A DNA stretch of 64,000 nt from Reticulitermes speratus (taxonomy: Eukaryota; Arthropoda; Insecta; Blattodea; Rhinotermitidae). Position numbers and translations under genes: made by a program. Below are positions 45,946 to 57,099 of this stretch, one piece after another; positions within the stretch are counted from its first letter, which is position 1; every line of letters starts with the position of its first letter. The DNA is taken from positions 30,544,001-30,608,000 of the forward strand of contig JAJKFL010000002.1 of NCBI GenBank assembly GCA_021186555.1, written 5' to 3'. The notes beneath the pieces were generated by a model. It had not been told where the DNA came from and did no database searches. It was given only the letters and a program-made list of their open reading frames with translations.

Positions 45946-48900
45946 CGCTGTCTGATTTCACTTGTTACACTACTTGAAATTTAACTTCCATTCCGCTGAC
46001 AGCATTTAAACGAACATTTAAATTCCCCATTGCTTCTGAAGAAATTATAAGTCTACAAACATAGCTTACCACTACAAAGGATCTCAGCATAAGAACATTT
46101 CACTTCAGTGCGACTATGCAGTTATCAGAGGATTGCACGAGCTTGGAGACACAATGTAAAGCAGTTCCAAATCGTGACACTGATACAAATGCACTGTCTC
46201 CCCAGACAAGATGTAGGTGCATCAGAGTTTTATTGCAATGGGATGACGTATAGAGCCAATTTCACTTTCGGTTTCAAAGTATTCAAACTTTGATCTGCAA
46301 TAATGAAATTATTATTTATAAATGCTCAAAAATGTTCGTCGCTGTTTCCATTCGTTTTTTTGGAGACTTCAGTAAATACAGTCATGTACATTCTTTTCTT
46401 CGTATCATTTATTACAAGTCTGTGGAAACGCTATGTTGGTTAAAGAAATAAAATGTTTAAGTATTGTGTTTTTTTTTAAGTAGGAGCAGACACTTAAACA
46501 CGAAATATCTAGAAAATAATTATGTTACTATGTTCCGAAATAAATTGCCACGTTTAGCCTCAGTCTGTCATTTTAACTTCTGCTTCCTAAACCGTGTTTC
46601 ATAAACAGCCGGATTTTATGGCAGGCTTCGACTGTTTTATAAAGAAACAGATCGGTGTGTGTTGATAAGTCACTGTTCTCACCATAACGTAGCAGCACTT
46701 GTCAATGTTACTAACACAACATAAATCCAGACATTTGTAATCTTCAAAACAAATGTTCCAATTTCTTTGTGACTTGGAAATTTAAATAAATTATCAAAGA
46801 GTCTGTAGATTACCGCTAACCTGCCTTAATAAATAGACCACAATTTATAAATATATAGCTAGGTACTGTAACCGCAATTTACATAATATTTTGGAAAAAA
46901 AATATCCCGAGACCTGTGGTGACCTGTCATGTGTTGAATAGAGTATTCTTGACAATCAAGTCCAAGATAGACCCCTCTCTTCATCCGTCTGCTGTTTAAG
47001 ACTTATACAACTTCATGCATGGTACTGAAGGGGTGGGGTTTTCCACTATTCTTCTCCTCCCACTTTATTCTGTCTCACTCTTCCTGTACACGAGGCTCTC
47101 TTTTAACTCCCCTCCAAGTATCCCTCTCTTCTTCCCTCCCTCTTCCGCAGGAACGCTTCAATTTGAGCCACCACCGCGAACTGACATGTCCACGTTGATA
47201 ATGTTATTAATGAATGTTACGACAGTATGAGCCATCCTGATTTCCTAATGAGATATTTTATGCTGTCAACACATATTTTGTGTCAGCTGGTAACGTGCTG
47301 CCAAGTGGAAAGACAACCAGATTATTTTATGCCTGTAAAATTTTAAATTTATTATATGTTTGAACTAAATCAGCTTAGCGATAATTAGACCGTACTGTAG
47401 ACAGAACACAGTTCTAAACACGCTGTATCATTCTGATTTGTATTGCTGGCAATTGAAACATCTCTTAAACCACTAAAAATCCTTGTTCGTGTTATGCAAG
47501 TCGTCGCCTAAACTCGACAGTTCACAGCTCACTGTTTGTTTTCACGTTCTGTCAATATTCAGCACTTTCTATAGACCCTATCAATTGCTCCCATTAACCT
47601 CTGTGGCCGTTAACAGCTACTCCGATATGGAACACGACAAAATTAAGTTGCCTTCCAGTCCCTTTGAGAATCACAGCACCAAAGTTCACATTTCACTCTC
47701 AATGTTACGTATGAAAAATTAAAAAGCCTTACACTTACGAATGTTGACAAAGTCATAGTCTTCACCCTTTACTGTTTTATATTCAACTTTTTTTGAAGTC
47801 GTGCTGGTTTTTTCAACACTTACAGACTCGATTCACGTGTCCCTTTTCTTATCGTAAAACGACAAAGCCAAGAAGTCACTGCCACTTTGACGTGATATCC
47901 ACTTGTCGTGTGTTCCACTGAACCTGTCTACTTGCCTTGTCCCCTACTCTGTTTGAAGTCTTCATGTACCGATCGCACGACACCCGAAACATTTCTATCT
48001 ATATCTGCCCTCCTCCTCATCCTCTATTCTTCTTCTTCTTCCTCATCCCAAAACCCCTTCATCCTAGTGTATGTCCAGCACCAAGCGCTTAAACGCAAGT
48101 CAAGTTTATTCCGTCTCCCCTCCACCCTCACACCCTCTATTGTAGTTCTGTCTCACTCCAACACACGCAACCCTGCCACAGACCAGGATCACAGCTTATT
48201 TACACGTCCTCCTACAGGACACGCCCATGTAACAAACAACTCCACCAATAGAAAGCACGCTTACATAATCCGTGGAGTTGAGTAGGTGGGGATGGGAACT
48301 CCGTACAAGTGGGGGGTAAGAGCTTGTCAGCCGTAAGTTGGGATTGGTGGATCTGGGAGGCAGTGAAAAGTGATATTGAGTAGGTGGAGCCACAGATTGA
48401 GCTGTTAGATAATAAGCAAAGCCCCATAAAACAAAAATCAAGGCCTTACAGTAGAACAGAGATTTGAAGAGTGAGTGAGAGAAAGAGAGAGTGAGAGACA
48501 ATATTTCATTACGTTCTACTACCGGGGGTACTGGGGTGAGTTAATGTAAAGATAGACTTATATTATGCCTATATAGACTATGTTGTATGTGTGGGTGTTA
48601 AGATCAGCTGTGAAGCAGTAGTCGTAATGTGATGCACTGCATTATATGACACTATTGTAACTAGTCGTCGATATAACCTATAGCCTATAGGTCTGTGTAC
48701 GTTCACGCCTCATAAAGTTCAAAGCAGTTGGATTATCACAATCACTGCTGAGCCAACAGAGATAACGCACGTAGAAAAGGAACAGTAAATCAAATTGACT
48801 TACTTTTAATGCAGATTTATCATTTCATTTTCATGACTGGAATGTTAGCGCATTCAAACACAGAGTGAAGGACACAAAATATGTCTAGCAGAAAGGGACA

Positions 48901-50121
48901 CGGCTATTGTGTGCACTCCTGACAGCAGCAAATGAGGTCACAAGTGAAATATGGGCCGTAGTTTTGCATCTGGCATTCCTGTGAATTTGCGCTTCCATTT
49001 TGTTGTAACCGTTGATTTCTTTTCAACAGTGTTAGACTGGGAAATATTTATTTTTACGTATGTTCTATTTGCATTTTACACAACGGTGCTAACAGTAACC
49101 CAGATTAAACTTAGGTTTATAGGCTGTAAAGACAATGGTGGGATTATTAGGGACTAATAAATTATAAATTATGTGAAAAGAAATTTTTTCCATCCAATTT
49201 CATTTAGGCCTCAATGTATTGGTGTTTGCCTGGAAGGACTCTAAAAAACCACAGATCTCCGTAGCATAGTCAGTGTCCAGACCGAGTTTGGAATCGGCAG
49301 TCTCCAGAATATTATGCAATTCTACGCTCTTAGCCGTAAAACTTGGCAGACAACTAATACATAGACATAGGCTTATAGATACCACACGTAGCGTCTAAAT
49401 TATAGGCCTAAATAAGTGGAATGTATAGACTACATTCAATTTTATAAGAGTCTGCTTTATTTCATGGGATTTTAAACCTATAAATCTATAGTGAACGGCC
49501 TAAAATGTAAAAATTAATCATTTAATTTATTCTAATTTAAGTAAGCCGCCTGCATAGCAGTCTATTAATTTCCATTCTTTCCTCTTAGAGGTTTATAGAT
49601 CTAGCTTCATTACGATTCCATGGCCATCTGAAGTATTTGATATTCAATCGTCAAAACTAATTTTAAGAACAGTTAGTTTTATATGTGGGCCTAGGCTCAA
49701 CATATTTATAGGCCTGTTTTAATGACTGATTATAAAATGTATTAACCGGTAGGTGTAATTGTTGAAAACCACCTAAGACAGGTGTGCGGTTAAACCTATA
49801 AAATTGTAATTTGTCCTACAAAGTATGCAGGCATAGGGGCGTAAAATCGATTATAAATAGCAAGAGTTGCACAGAGCACAACAATAGATTAATAAAAGCG
49901 TTACTTGTAAAAAAAAAAAAAAAAAAACATGGAACACAACAGCTCGTATTGAGACATGTTGTGGATATTAGGCTGTGCCACGTCTATTTAATAGTCTTAA
50001 GTGGACTTTAATGGGAAATTGTGGGATGTGGATCTATACGAGAAACCGACACAACTGCCACCCAGCTTAGTAGTGAAGAGTGTAAAATACAATGGCGTGG
50101 TTTTTGCCACTGTTTTCTTAG
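45946..50121. other. engrailed 5' flank, repeat-poor
   Basis: This 4.2-kb stretch upstream of the engrailed ATG has no recognisable SINE, LINE or DNA transposon, unlike the rest of the window. That is what one expects where promoter and enhancers constrain insertions. The 5' UTR and promoter should lie within the first few hundred bases, but I could not place a convincing TATA box or initiator. It includes a pyrimidine-rich stretch (47030-48060), a GAGA-rich tract (48466-48500) and an A18 run (49909-49926). The open frames here (such as 47908-48285, Ser/Pro-rich) look like composition artefacts. Confidence 0.5.
48466..48500 (+). promoter_or_regulatory. GAGA-rich tract upstream of engrailed
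   Basis: About 35 bases are built from overlapping GAGTGAGAGA and GAGAGAG units, 2.5 kb upstream of the engrailed ATG. In flies, GAGA factor acts at engrailed and at its Polycomb response elements. A role here is inference from composition and position only; it may be a plain microsatellite. Confidence 0.2.
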
Positions 50122-51061
50122 AATTATGTCTATAATACAGATAATATTGCACGCCTGTTTCACACAACAATTATGTCTATAATACGATAATATTGCACGT
50201 CTGTTTCACACAACAATTATGTCTACAATACAGATAATATTGCACGTCTGTTTCACACAACAATTATGTCTATAATACAGATAATATTGCACGTCTGTTT
50301 CACACAACAATTATGTCTACAATACAGATAATATTGCACGTCTGTTTCACACAACAATTATGTCTATAATACAGATAATATTGCACGTCTGTTTCACACA
50401 ACAATTATGTCTATAATACAGATAATATTGCACGTCTGTTTCACACAACAATTATGTCTATAATACGGATAATATTGCATGTCTGTTTCACACAACAATT
50501 ATGTCTACAATACAGATAATATTGCACGTCTGTTTCACACAACAATTATGTCTATAATACAGATAATATTGCACGTCTGTTTCACACAACAATTATGTCT
50601 ACAATACAGATAATATTGCACGTCTGTTTCACACAACAATTATGTCTATAATACAGATAATATTGCACGTCTGTTTCACACAATAATTATGTCTATAATA
50701 CAGATAATATTGCACATCTGTTTCACACAACAATTATGTCTATAATACAGATAATATTGCACGTCTGTTTCACACAACAATTATGTCTATAATACAGATA
50801 ATATTGCACATCTGTTTCACACAACAATTATGTCTATAATACAGATAATATTGCACGTCTGTTTCACACAATAATTATGTCTATAATACAGATAATATTG
50901 CACATCTGTTTCACACAACAATTATGTCTATAATACAGATAATATTGCACGTCTGTTTCACACAACAATTATGTCTATAATACAGATAATATTGCACATC
51001 TGTTTCACACAACAATTATGTCTATAATACAGATAATATTGCACGTCTGTTTCACACAACA
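50122..51061 (+). repeat. 47-bp minisatellite, 20 copies
   Basis: TTATGTCTATAATACAGATA begins units at 50124, 50171, 50217 (one 46-bp unit before it) and then every 47 bp to 51016. Variable sites (TCTATA/TCTACA, CACGT/CACAT, CAACAA/CAATAA) show a four-unit block duplicated in tandem (50640-50827 and 50828-51015). It lies 4.2 kb upstream of the engrailed ATG. Confidence 0.97.
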
Positions 51062-51297
51062 AAGAAAGCAAATCTTTGCTACGTGTATAAGATATAATTG
51101 TCACGTCGTCGCTATACAAAAGGCTGGCACGTTATCAGTCTCTACGTTCTTCACACATAGTAGCCCGTGTTTGATAAGTCAATTATGACATATCAATAAT
51201 GATAATAATAATTAATTATCATTTAGTAACGTGCTAGTTTAACAGCATAATAGTCAATTATAAAAATCGGCACTACATAAATACAAAAGAAAACAGA

Positions 51298-51375
51298 AAT
51301 ATAATATACTCAGTCCAAACACAAATTTATTAAAAAACCAAACACAAGTTGTGTTTGGACTGCTTATATTATTTA
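51298..51375. repeat. inverted repeat, 27-bp arms
   Basis: CAGTCCAAACACAA (51311-51324) and TTGTGTTTGGACTG (51349-51362) pair perfectly, with weaker AT pairing outside and an A/T-rich loop. Confidence 0.7.
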
Positions 51376-51722
51376 TACTTCTGGTGTGTTGTAAACACAG
51401 CGGGGATGAATCGCTTTAAGATTAAATAAAAAGAATTTTAAAAAAGGCAAAAAAAAAAAAAAAGAAAGCAACATAACAAACAACAAAAGAGATAGATATA
51501 TCACGGGTTCAGCTTCTAAACTCTATATGTAAACGGTACGGCTCAAATAATTAGCCGCATATGCGGTACAAAATATTATCTAATTAATTACAAATAACGC
51601 AACTAAATTAAATCCACAATTCACGTGAAAAATTAGTGATGGCGTACAGCGTAAAGTCTCTTTAAGCCTTCTGATTTGCTTAGTGAAATTAGCTACATCT
51701 AAATATATGTAAGTGAAGGCTA

Positions 51723-51870
51723 ACTAACTAACTCCATGGAGCAAAGTCCTTCTTGAGAAGCTAGCAGGTCGTCAGCTAGTCAAGAAATTCCCCGCGTTTT
51801 ATGGAACCCGAAGGTTTATTACCGCATTCACAAGAGCCCGCCACCTGTCCCTATCATTATCTACATTATC
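51723..51870 (-). mobile_element. LINE family A, 3' end
   Basis: Reverse complement of the family 3' end: TAACTAACTCCATGGAGCAA at the low-coordinate side, then CCCGCGTTTTATGGAACCCG and GCCCGCCACCTGTCCCTATC. It lies tail-to-outside opposite the 52140-52690 copy. Confidence 0.75.
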
Positions 51871-52075
51871 ATTATGAGGTTGCGGATGAAGGAACGGCCT
51901 CCGGATATGGAGGGTAGCTGCGAATACATTGAATAAGCAGTCGCGGACGGCCGACTAGGGGTGGTCCTCCAGCTTGGGGTTGGGCGAGGTGCAACAACTC
52001 CTCACCGTAAAAAATTACCATGTTACGAAACATTTGACAAAGTCTCGGACCTGGATCTAACAAAACATTAAGCAA
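51871..52075 (-). mobile_element. possible retrotransposon-derived segment between two LINE ends
   Basis: A GC-richer 200-bp stretch, open on the minus strand (LLHLAQPQAGGPPLVGRPRL), sits between the inverted LINE family A ends. I believe this peptide recurs in cockroach repeat-derived protein models, but that is recollection only. It may be another part of the same LINE or a separate repeat. Confidence 0.3.
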
Positions 52076-52139
52076 AACAGACTACACAATAATAATAATA
52101 ATAATCAATTTGCTATCCAAAAATACAGATTAAGATACA

Positions 52140-52690
52140 CGTAATTATAATTTTGCCTGTTGTATTGTATGGGTGTGAAACTTGATCTCTCACACTGAGA
52201 GAGGAACAAAGGCTGAGGGTGTTCGAGAATAGGGTGCTGAGGAGGATATTTGGTCCTACAAGGGACGAGGTAACAGTGGAGTGGAGAAGACTACATAACG
52301 AGGAACTTAATGATCTGTACTCATCACCAAATATTATTCGGGTTATCAAATCAAGAAGAATGAGGTGGGCGGGGCATGTAGCACGTATGGGTGAGGGGAG
52401 AGGTGCATACAGGATTTAGGTGGGGAGACCAGAGGGAAGGAGACTACTTGGAAGACCCAGGCGTAGATGGGAGGATAATATTAAAATGGATCTTCTAGAA
52501 GTGGGATGGAAGGGCGTTGACTGGATTGACATGGCTCAGGATAGGGACAGGTGGCGGGCTGTTGTGAATGCGGTAATGAAACTTCGGGTTCCATAAAACG
52601 CGGGGAATTTCTTGACTAGCTGACGACCTGTTAGCTTCTAAAGAAGGACTCTGCTCCATGGAGTTAGTTAATAATAATAATAGTAATAAT
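52140..52690 (+). pseudogene. LINE family A, C-terminal fragment and 3' end
   Basis: The longest copy of this family here. It encodes a YGCETWSLT-like remnant, then [37 protein letters not shown], a basic RPRRRW block and a [18 protein letters not shown] end. A stop after GAYRI (about 52417) interrupts it. The 3' untranslated part (CGCGGGGAATTTCTTGACTA and CTCCATGGAGTTAGTTA) ends in an AT-rich AATAATAAT tail. The family is endonuclease-reverse transcriptase type; the clade was not determined. Confidence 0.8.
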
Positions 52691-53434
52691 TGCATTATCA
52701 ACAGACCGTCTTCATTTATTAGAATATTATAATACACAATATAATTATGCTTTCAACTTAACCTACGCTTAGTTTTCTTTGCGTAATTTTCAATAAATTT
52801 CTAAAACAAAAATTTAAATTCGAATGATTCAATAGCACTTAGCAGTGGGCTTAGAATGAGAGAGATTTAGCCATTTTATAATAGGCTTAAGTAGACCTAT
52901 TAAAATTAGCTCTATGTTATTTTGCAACAACTACAATTATTAGTCAGTTTTGACTAGGGTAAAGTGGGGCAGCCGTGAACACTTAAGAAACATTACTTGT
53001 GATTATTTAGTCGGACTACGGGACGTAAATTGGAATGCATACTCTTATGCGCTAACAGTCTATGACTGGGGTAAGGGATGCTAGAATTTTGTTAACAAAG
53101 TGTCATATTTCATTCTAATTACCATTATTTCTTTTATAATATATTTCTAACACAATATCGCTTTCCACAATTTTTGGACCGCTGACAATTTTAAAATTTG
53201 GGGAAACAAAAGTTCCTAACCGCTTCACAACACAGATAATCTCATATTTAAATATGACAGTGCAACAAAAGATCCAGAATAAACAGAATTCTCATTTTCT
53301 TAGACGTTGAATTAATTATTACAAGTTTAATGGCCACAAAAGTATGGCTGATTGATGCCCCAGGTTACAGCAGTCTTATTTACCACATGAATAAAAACGC
53401 AGTTCTCTTCGAGGCCACTCAATCAATGCCAAAG

Positions 53435-53437
<3 letters not shown>

Positions 53438-53475
<38 letters not shown>
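53438..53475 (+). repeat. (CA)n microsatellite
   Basis: An uninterrupted CA run of about 18 units. Confidence 0.95.
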
Positions 53476-53480
<5 letters not shown>

Positions 53481-53648
53481 CCACACATTGTTAGAGTCTG
53501 ATAACATAACTTCTTGCTGGCCTTAAAATACTTGTGAATTCCGCTTGCCATTTTGAATACTAAGCAATTACAATGTGGATTCTCTTATAAAAATACACAA
53601 CAAAACTAGGCGTATGTCTGTGTTTTGTAATCTGACTTTTTCTACCTA

Positions 53649-53862
53649 CTCACTGTAAGTGTAGAGGGTGATTGTTGCACCTGATCACACTCAGTGACAC
53701 ACACACACTGCGTAGGACTCCCCTGAACCAGGGATCGGCCCGTCGCAGGGTCGTCTACCTGTTGAACACGCACAATATTCACAAGAGACAAATATCCATG
53801 CTCCGGCGGGATCGAACCCGCAGTCCCAGCAAGCAAGCGGCCACAGATTACAGAGCGGCACA
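53649..53862 (-). mobile_element. tRNA-derived SINE, family B variant
   Basis: B-box complement GGGATCGAACCCGCAGTCCC, a degraded A-box, and the GCGTAGGACTCCCCTGAACC body. Its 3' end differs from the other copies (complement of ACTCACTGTAAGTGTAGAGG) and is shared with the fragment at 39229-39348. It is therefore a tail variant of the family. Confidence 0.8.
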
Positions 53863-53865
53863 AAG

Positions 53866-55585
53866 CTATGTATACCTGTAAAATCGGGCCTGTTTTTCAG
53901 ACCTCTGTGAAAATGTGCACTAAGTCAAGGCCGTCCCTTATTACCATTTTAACAACGAACAGCGTTTCTAAACGTGGTCTAATGCATAGAAAAATATATG
54001 GGGTGGATACTCCTCTGCTATGCGGCGCTTAAACCCCCTTCTTATAGTCTGCTACTTTGCTATGGTGTGCCTAACATTCCTTTATAACCCAAAGGGTATG
54101 TACAAATTAAAAATCATCCCTATATGTTTTACTTCTTAGCGTAGTTGTTTCATTAAGACATATTTTTTCTACATGGCTACTTCGGCCAAAATATAGAAAT
54201 ATTTCCGTCGTCTAGCCCCACGGCCTGATCGCAAATACGGCAATTCCTTCTTGGGTGGATATGTCGTTGGAACATAGCCTGCCTGAACAAACTTTATGAC
54301 GAGTGTGAAAAAAACACATTCTGGTAAAAGTATATCATAATAAAGCATTATTTTAAGTCGTCTGTCTAATTTTTCTTTTGTTGAAAAAAAAACCAGATGT
54401 AAGAGCTTTCAGTTATTCGTGAGGTATTTTAGTTAAGTCAGTGTAACAGATCGTATTCAGCACAAACTGGCACACAGTTCTACAGCTAAACCTCTGTTGC
54501 AGAGTCTACAGTACAAAGTGGTTACTTTTCGCGCTCACAACCTCACTGTGGATATCTGTCATCATTTCAACACAAACGTTACCCATTCCTCGTATTTCTG
54601 CTGCATGCAGACAGGAAAAAGTGAATTAGCACTATCAGTGTGTTGTTTCGGTCAGCATTATATTTAGTGCCGTTACAGTGCGCAGGCGGTGCTGCTATGG
54701 CGTGCGCAGCTCGATTGACAGCTGTCAGATAAACGGACCTGCCATGCAGAGCAGCCGCGTGGTCTGATTATTCACCTTCTATGTCTTTATTGTTAGTATA
54801 CACCTATCGTGACTTTACTGTCTATTGTACTCGTATTCATCAGCAGGATCTATTGCGACATGTATAAATTTGGGATTTAAATAAATAGATTATTGCTGTC
54901 TCTTAGATTCGCCAAAAGAATATTATCTGCATTTTACACATTAGTATAATTCTCCTTGCAAGCATTTTATCCGGATATATTGGTTTATTCGCTATAAATA
55001 AAACTTCTTTTCGTAGTAGAATGTTATTTAGCTTTTGAAGATTGAAGCAGCAAGTTGCTCTTACACGTTGAAACTTCGAAAACCTAAAATCTAATGGGCC
55101 AACGTAATTTATTCAAAAGTTAACATGCTTATAGTGGCCAAAAGCTGCAATGAGATGGATTTCAAACCCTGCAGAAATGTGTCGATTTTGTCTTAAATTT
55201 GCACGTACTAAAGGGCAGTGCATAATAATTTAAAATTGTGTACACGTAGTGTGTGTGGGCACAGACAGGACCCCCAAATCAAAAGACCTGTGATTTACAT
55301 CTGGCAAAATAGTGCTGATGATCTTAGTATTACTTGGTTGCTGGGCTTTGAAGGTGCAGACACTCAGACTTACCGGCTGCACAGACCTATTGCAATTCAG
55401 TAACTGAGAACAGCTCTGGCCCAATCGAGCAGGGGCCTTCCCACCCTTTCATCTGAAAAGGAAAAAAGATCCAGTTACAAAACCCTGCTATTTTTTTTAA
55501 TAGTAGACACCAGAAAAAGTCCAAAGAAGTAAATAATCTTAAGTGGCTATCATCTTCAGAAAGCTTTAGACCTAATAGGCCTTTG
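53866..55585. other. unannotated upstream flank
   Basis: AT-rich sequence between a SINE and a LINE fragment, with no family recognised. Confidence 0.45.
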
Positions 55586-55589
55586 TGAA

Positions 55590-55962
55590 ATTCATTCCTT
55601 CATTTTGCAGTCTGTCTTACGACAGGTCCGTAGCCTCTTCTAAAGCGAGTTCTCCACAGGGTGCGATCTAGTGCTTCCTCTTTCAATTTCCAGTATCTTC
55701 ACTTTTACTTAAGGTCATCCAGTAGCTGCTTACGCCTTCTTCCTCGTCTTACCGTCATTTCTATCCTTCCCTCTAAGTTTCCTTCAATCACGTGTTTCAG
55801 AAGGCAGTTTCTACGCAAGATGTGACCAATCCAGTTAGCCTTTCTTTTTTTCATTGTATGTAGGATACTCCTCACCTCCTTGACTCTGTGTAATACTTCT
55901 TCATTTCTCACACGATCGGTCCAACTGGTCTTCTCTATTCTTTTCCAGCACCACATTTCAAA
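55590..55962 (-). pseudogene. LINE family B, C-terminal fragment
   Basis: Minus-strand copy extending slightly further 5' than the 22.9-kb copy: TSWTDRVRNEEVLHRVKEV precedes the KANWIGHILRRNCLLKHVIEG block. An in-frame stop follows the KQLLDDLK block, yet the nucleotide similarity continues to the ATTCATTCC-type tail near 55590. It is a 5'-truncated retrotransposon remnant. Confidence 0.8.
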
Positions 55963-56817
55963 ACTTTCCAGGCGAAATAACGTAAAATGAAATGATTATC
56001 GAAGGTCCTGCCGAGTATAATTTACCTTATAAATCACTGATGTGGACTTACAGGCCTACATGCGCTACAAACACGCCACAGTTGCTGATGGTAGTGTCTT
56101 TAACTTGTCTATGATTATTCAGTTCTTAATTCGCTTGATTATACTGTAACATAGGCCTGCTTGTCTTTATCGTGTGTACAGGGTCTGGTTTATACCCATG
56201 CTTCGGGTAATGTTTCAATTACCTGCCGCTCCCTCCCCTTCAATTGTATTCGTCTGTATGGAGCAATTAATTTGATGTACGTAACCATTCAAGATGAAAA
56301 CTTAAACTCATATATTAGCAGCACTGGCCATGCAATGTTGAGTTCAAGGGCAGCTGGTTGTCACGTTACCGTCTGCACACATCTCCCGATGTACTGAACT
56401 TATGCGGAATAATAGTCTGAAAGCAGGGATTTAGAAGCTACGAGGGATTACAAGAGGATTTGAGAAAGGAAGGTGCCCACCCCCTATATTAAGGCGAGGG
56501 GGATACCATACGCACATCTCTAAGATGTTGAGAAAAGAAAGTGGAGAAAAGAACTTACAGGGTAGTGAGAATGGACGAGAATGTAGCCTGTAGGAAATCA
56601 TCAAACTGTACAAAGGGAATGTAGATACAAAATTTAGAATATAGCTGTTCAAAATTAGATACAAATGGGAAATTAAAGCCAGTAAGACCCAGCTGTTATT
56701 GTACGCTAGGAGGCAATAAAATAAGAAGGTAAGAACATTTTTGAAGAGAAGACGAAACTTGCAGTCATGGAGTAATTGGTGCGGTGCAAGTTGCAGGGCG
56801 GAGTAGAAGTTAAGGTA

Positions 56818-57096
56818 AAGTTCACCCTAGAACAGGCCATGAAGGACCACAGGGAGAGTACAGGTATAGCTGTAATCTTTCTTTAACTTCGGCGCTAGAC
56901 GGGGGTGGGTGGTTAAAGCCACGCCGCTGCCGCTTTAACCTCGGGAAACTGACTCCGAGTCAATTGTACAGGAGGCTGGATGGGCCCCATAGCCGGTCTG
57001 GACTGGTAAAAAAATGTTCCCGAACCGGGATTCGATCCCGGACCTTCGAGCCTGTAGCCAGTCATACCGACAACGCTATCCCGGCACCGTCCACCC
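56818..57096 (-). mobile_element. tRNA-derived SINE, family D
   Basis: Nearly full-length minus-strand copy: 3' end complement GGTAAAGTTCACCCTAGAAC, body CTTTAACTTCGGCGCTAGAC, B-box complement GGGATTCGATCCCGG, head complement CGACAACGCTATCCCGGCAC. Confidence 0.82.
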
Positions 57097-57099
57097 CAA

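Noticed and set aside
47908..48285. 125-codon frame on the plus strand upstream of engrailed
   Set aside because: Ser/Pro/Leu-rich from CT-rich DNA, no domain and no clear splice context. I judge it a composition artefact.
41835..51061. CRISPR-like regular repeats
   Set aside because: Both arrays are head-to-tail units without unique spacers, in a eukaryotic genome. They are minisatellites.
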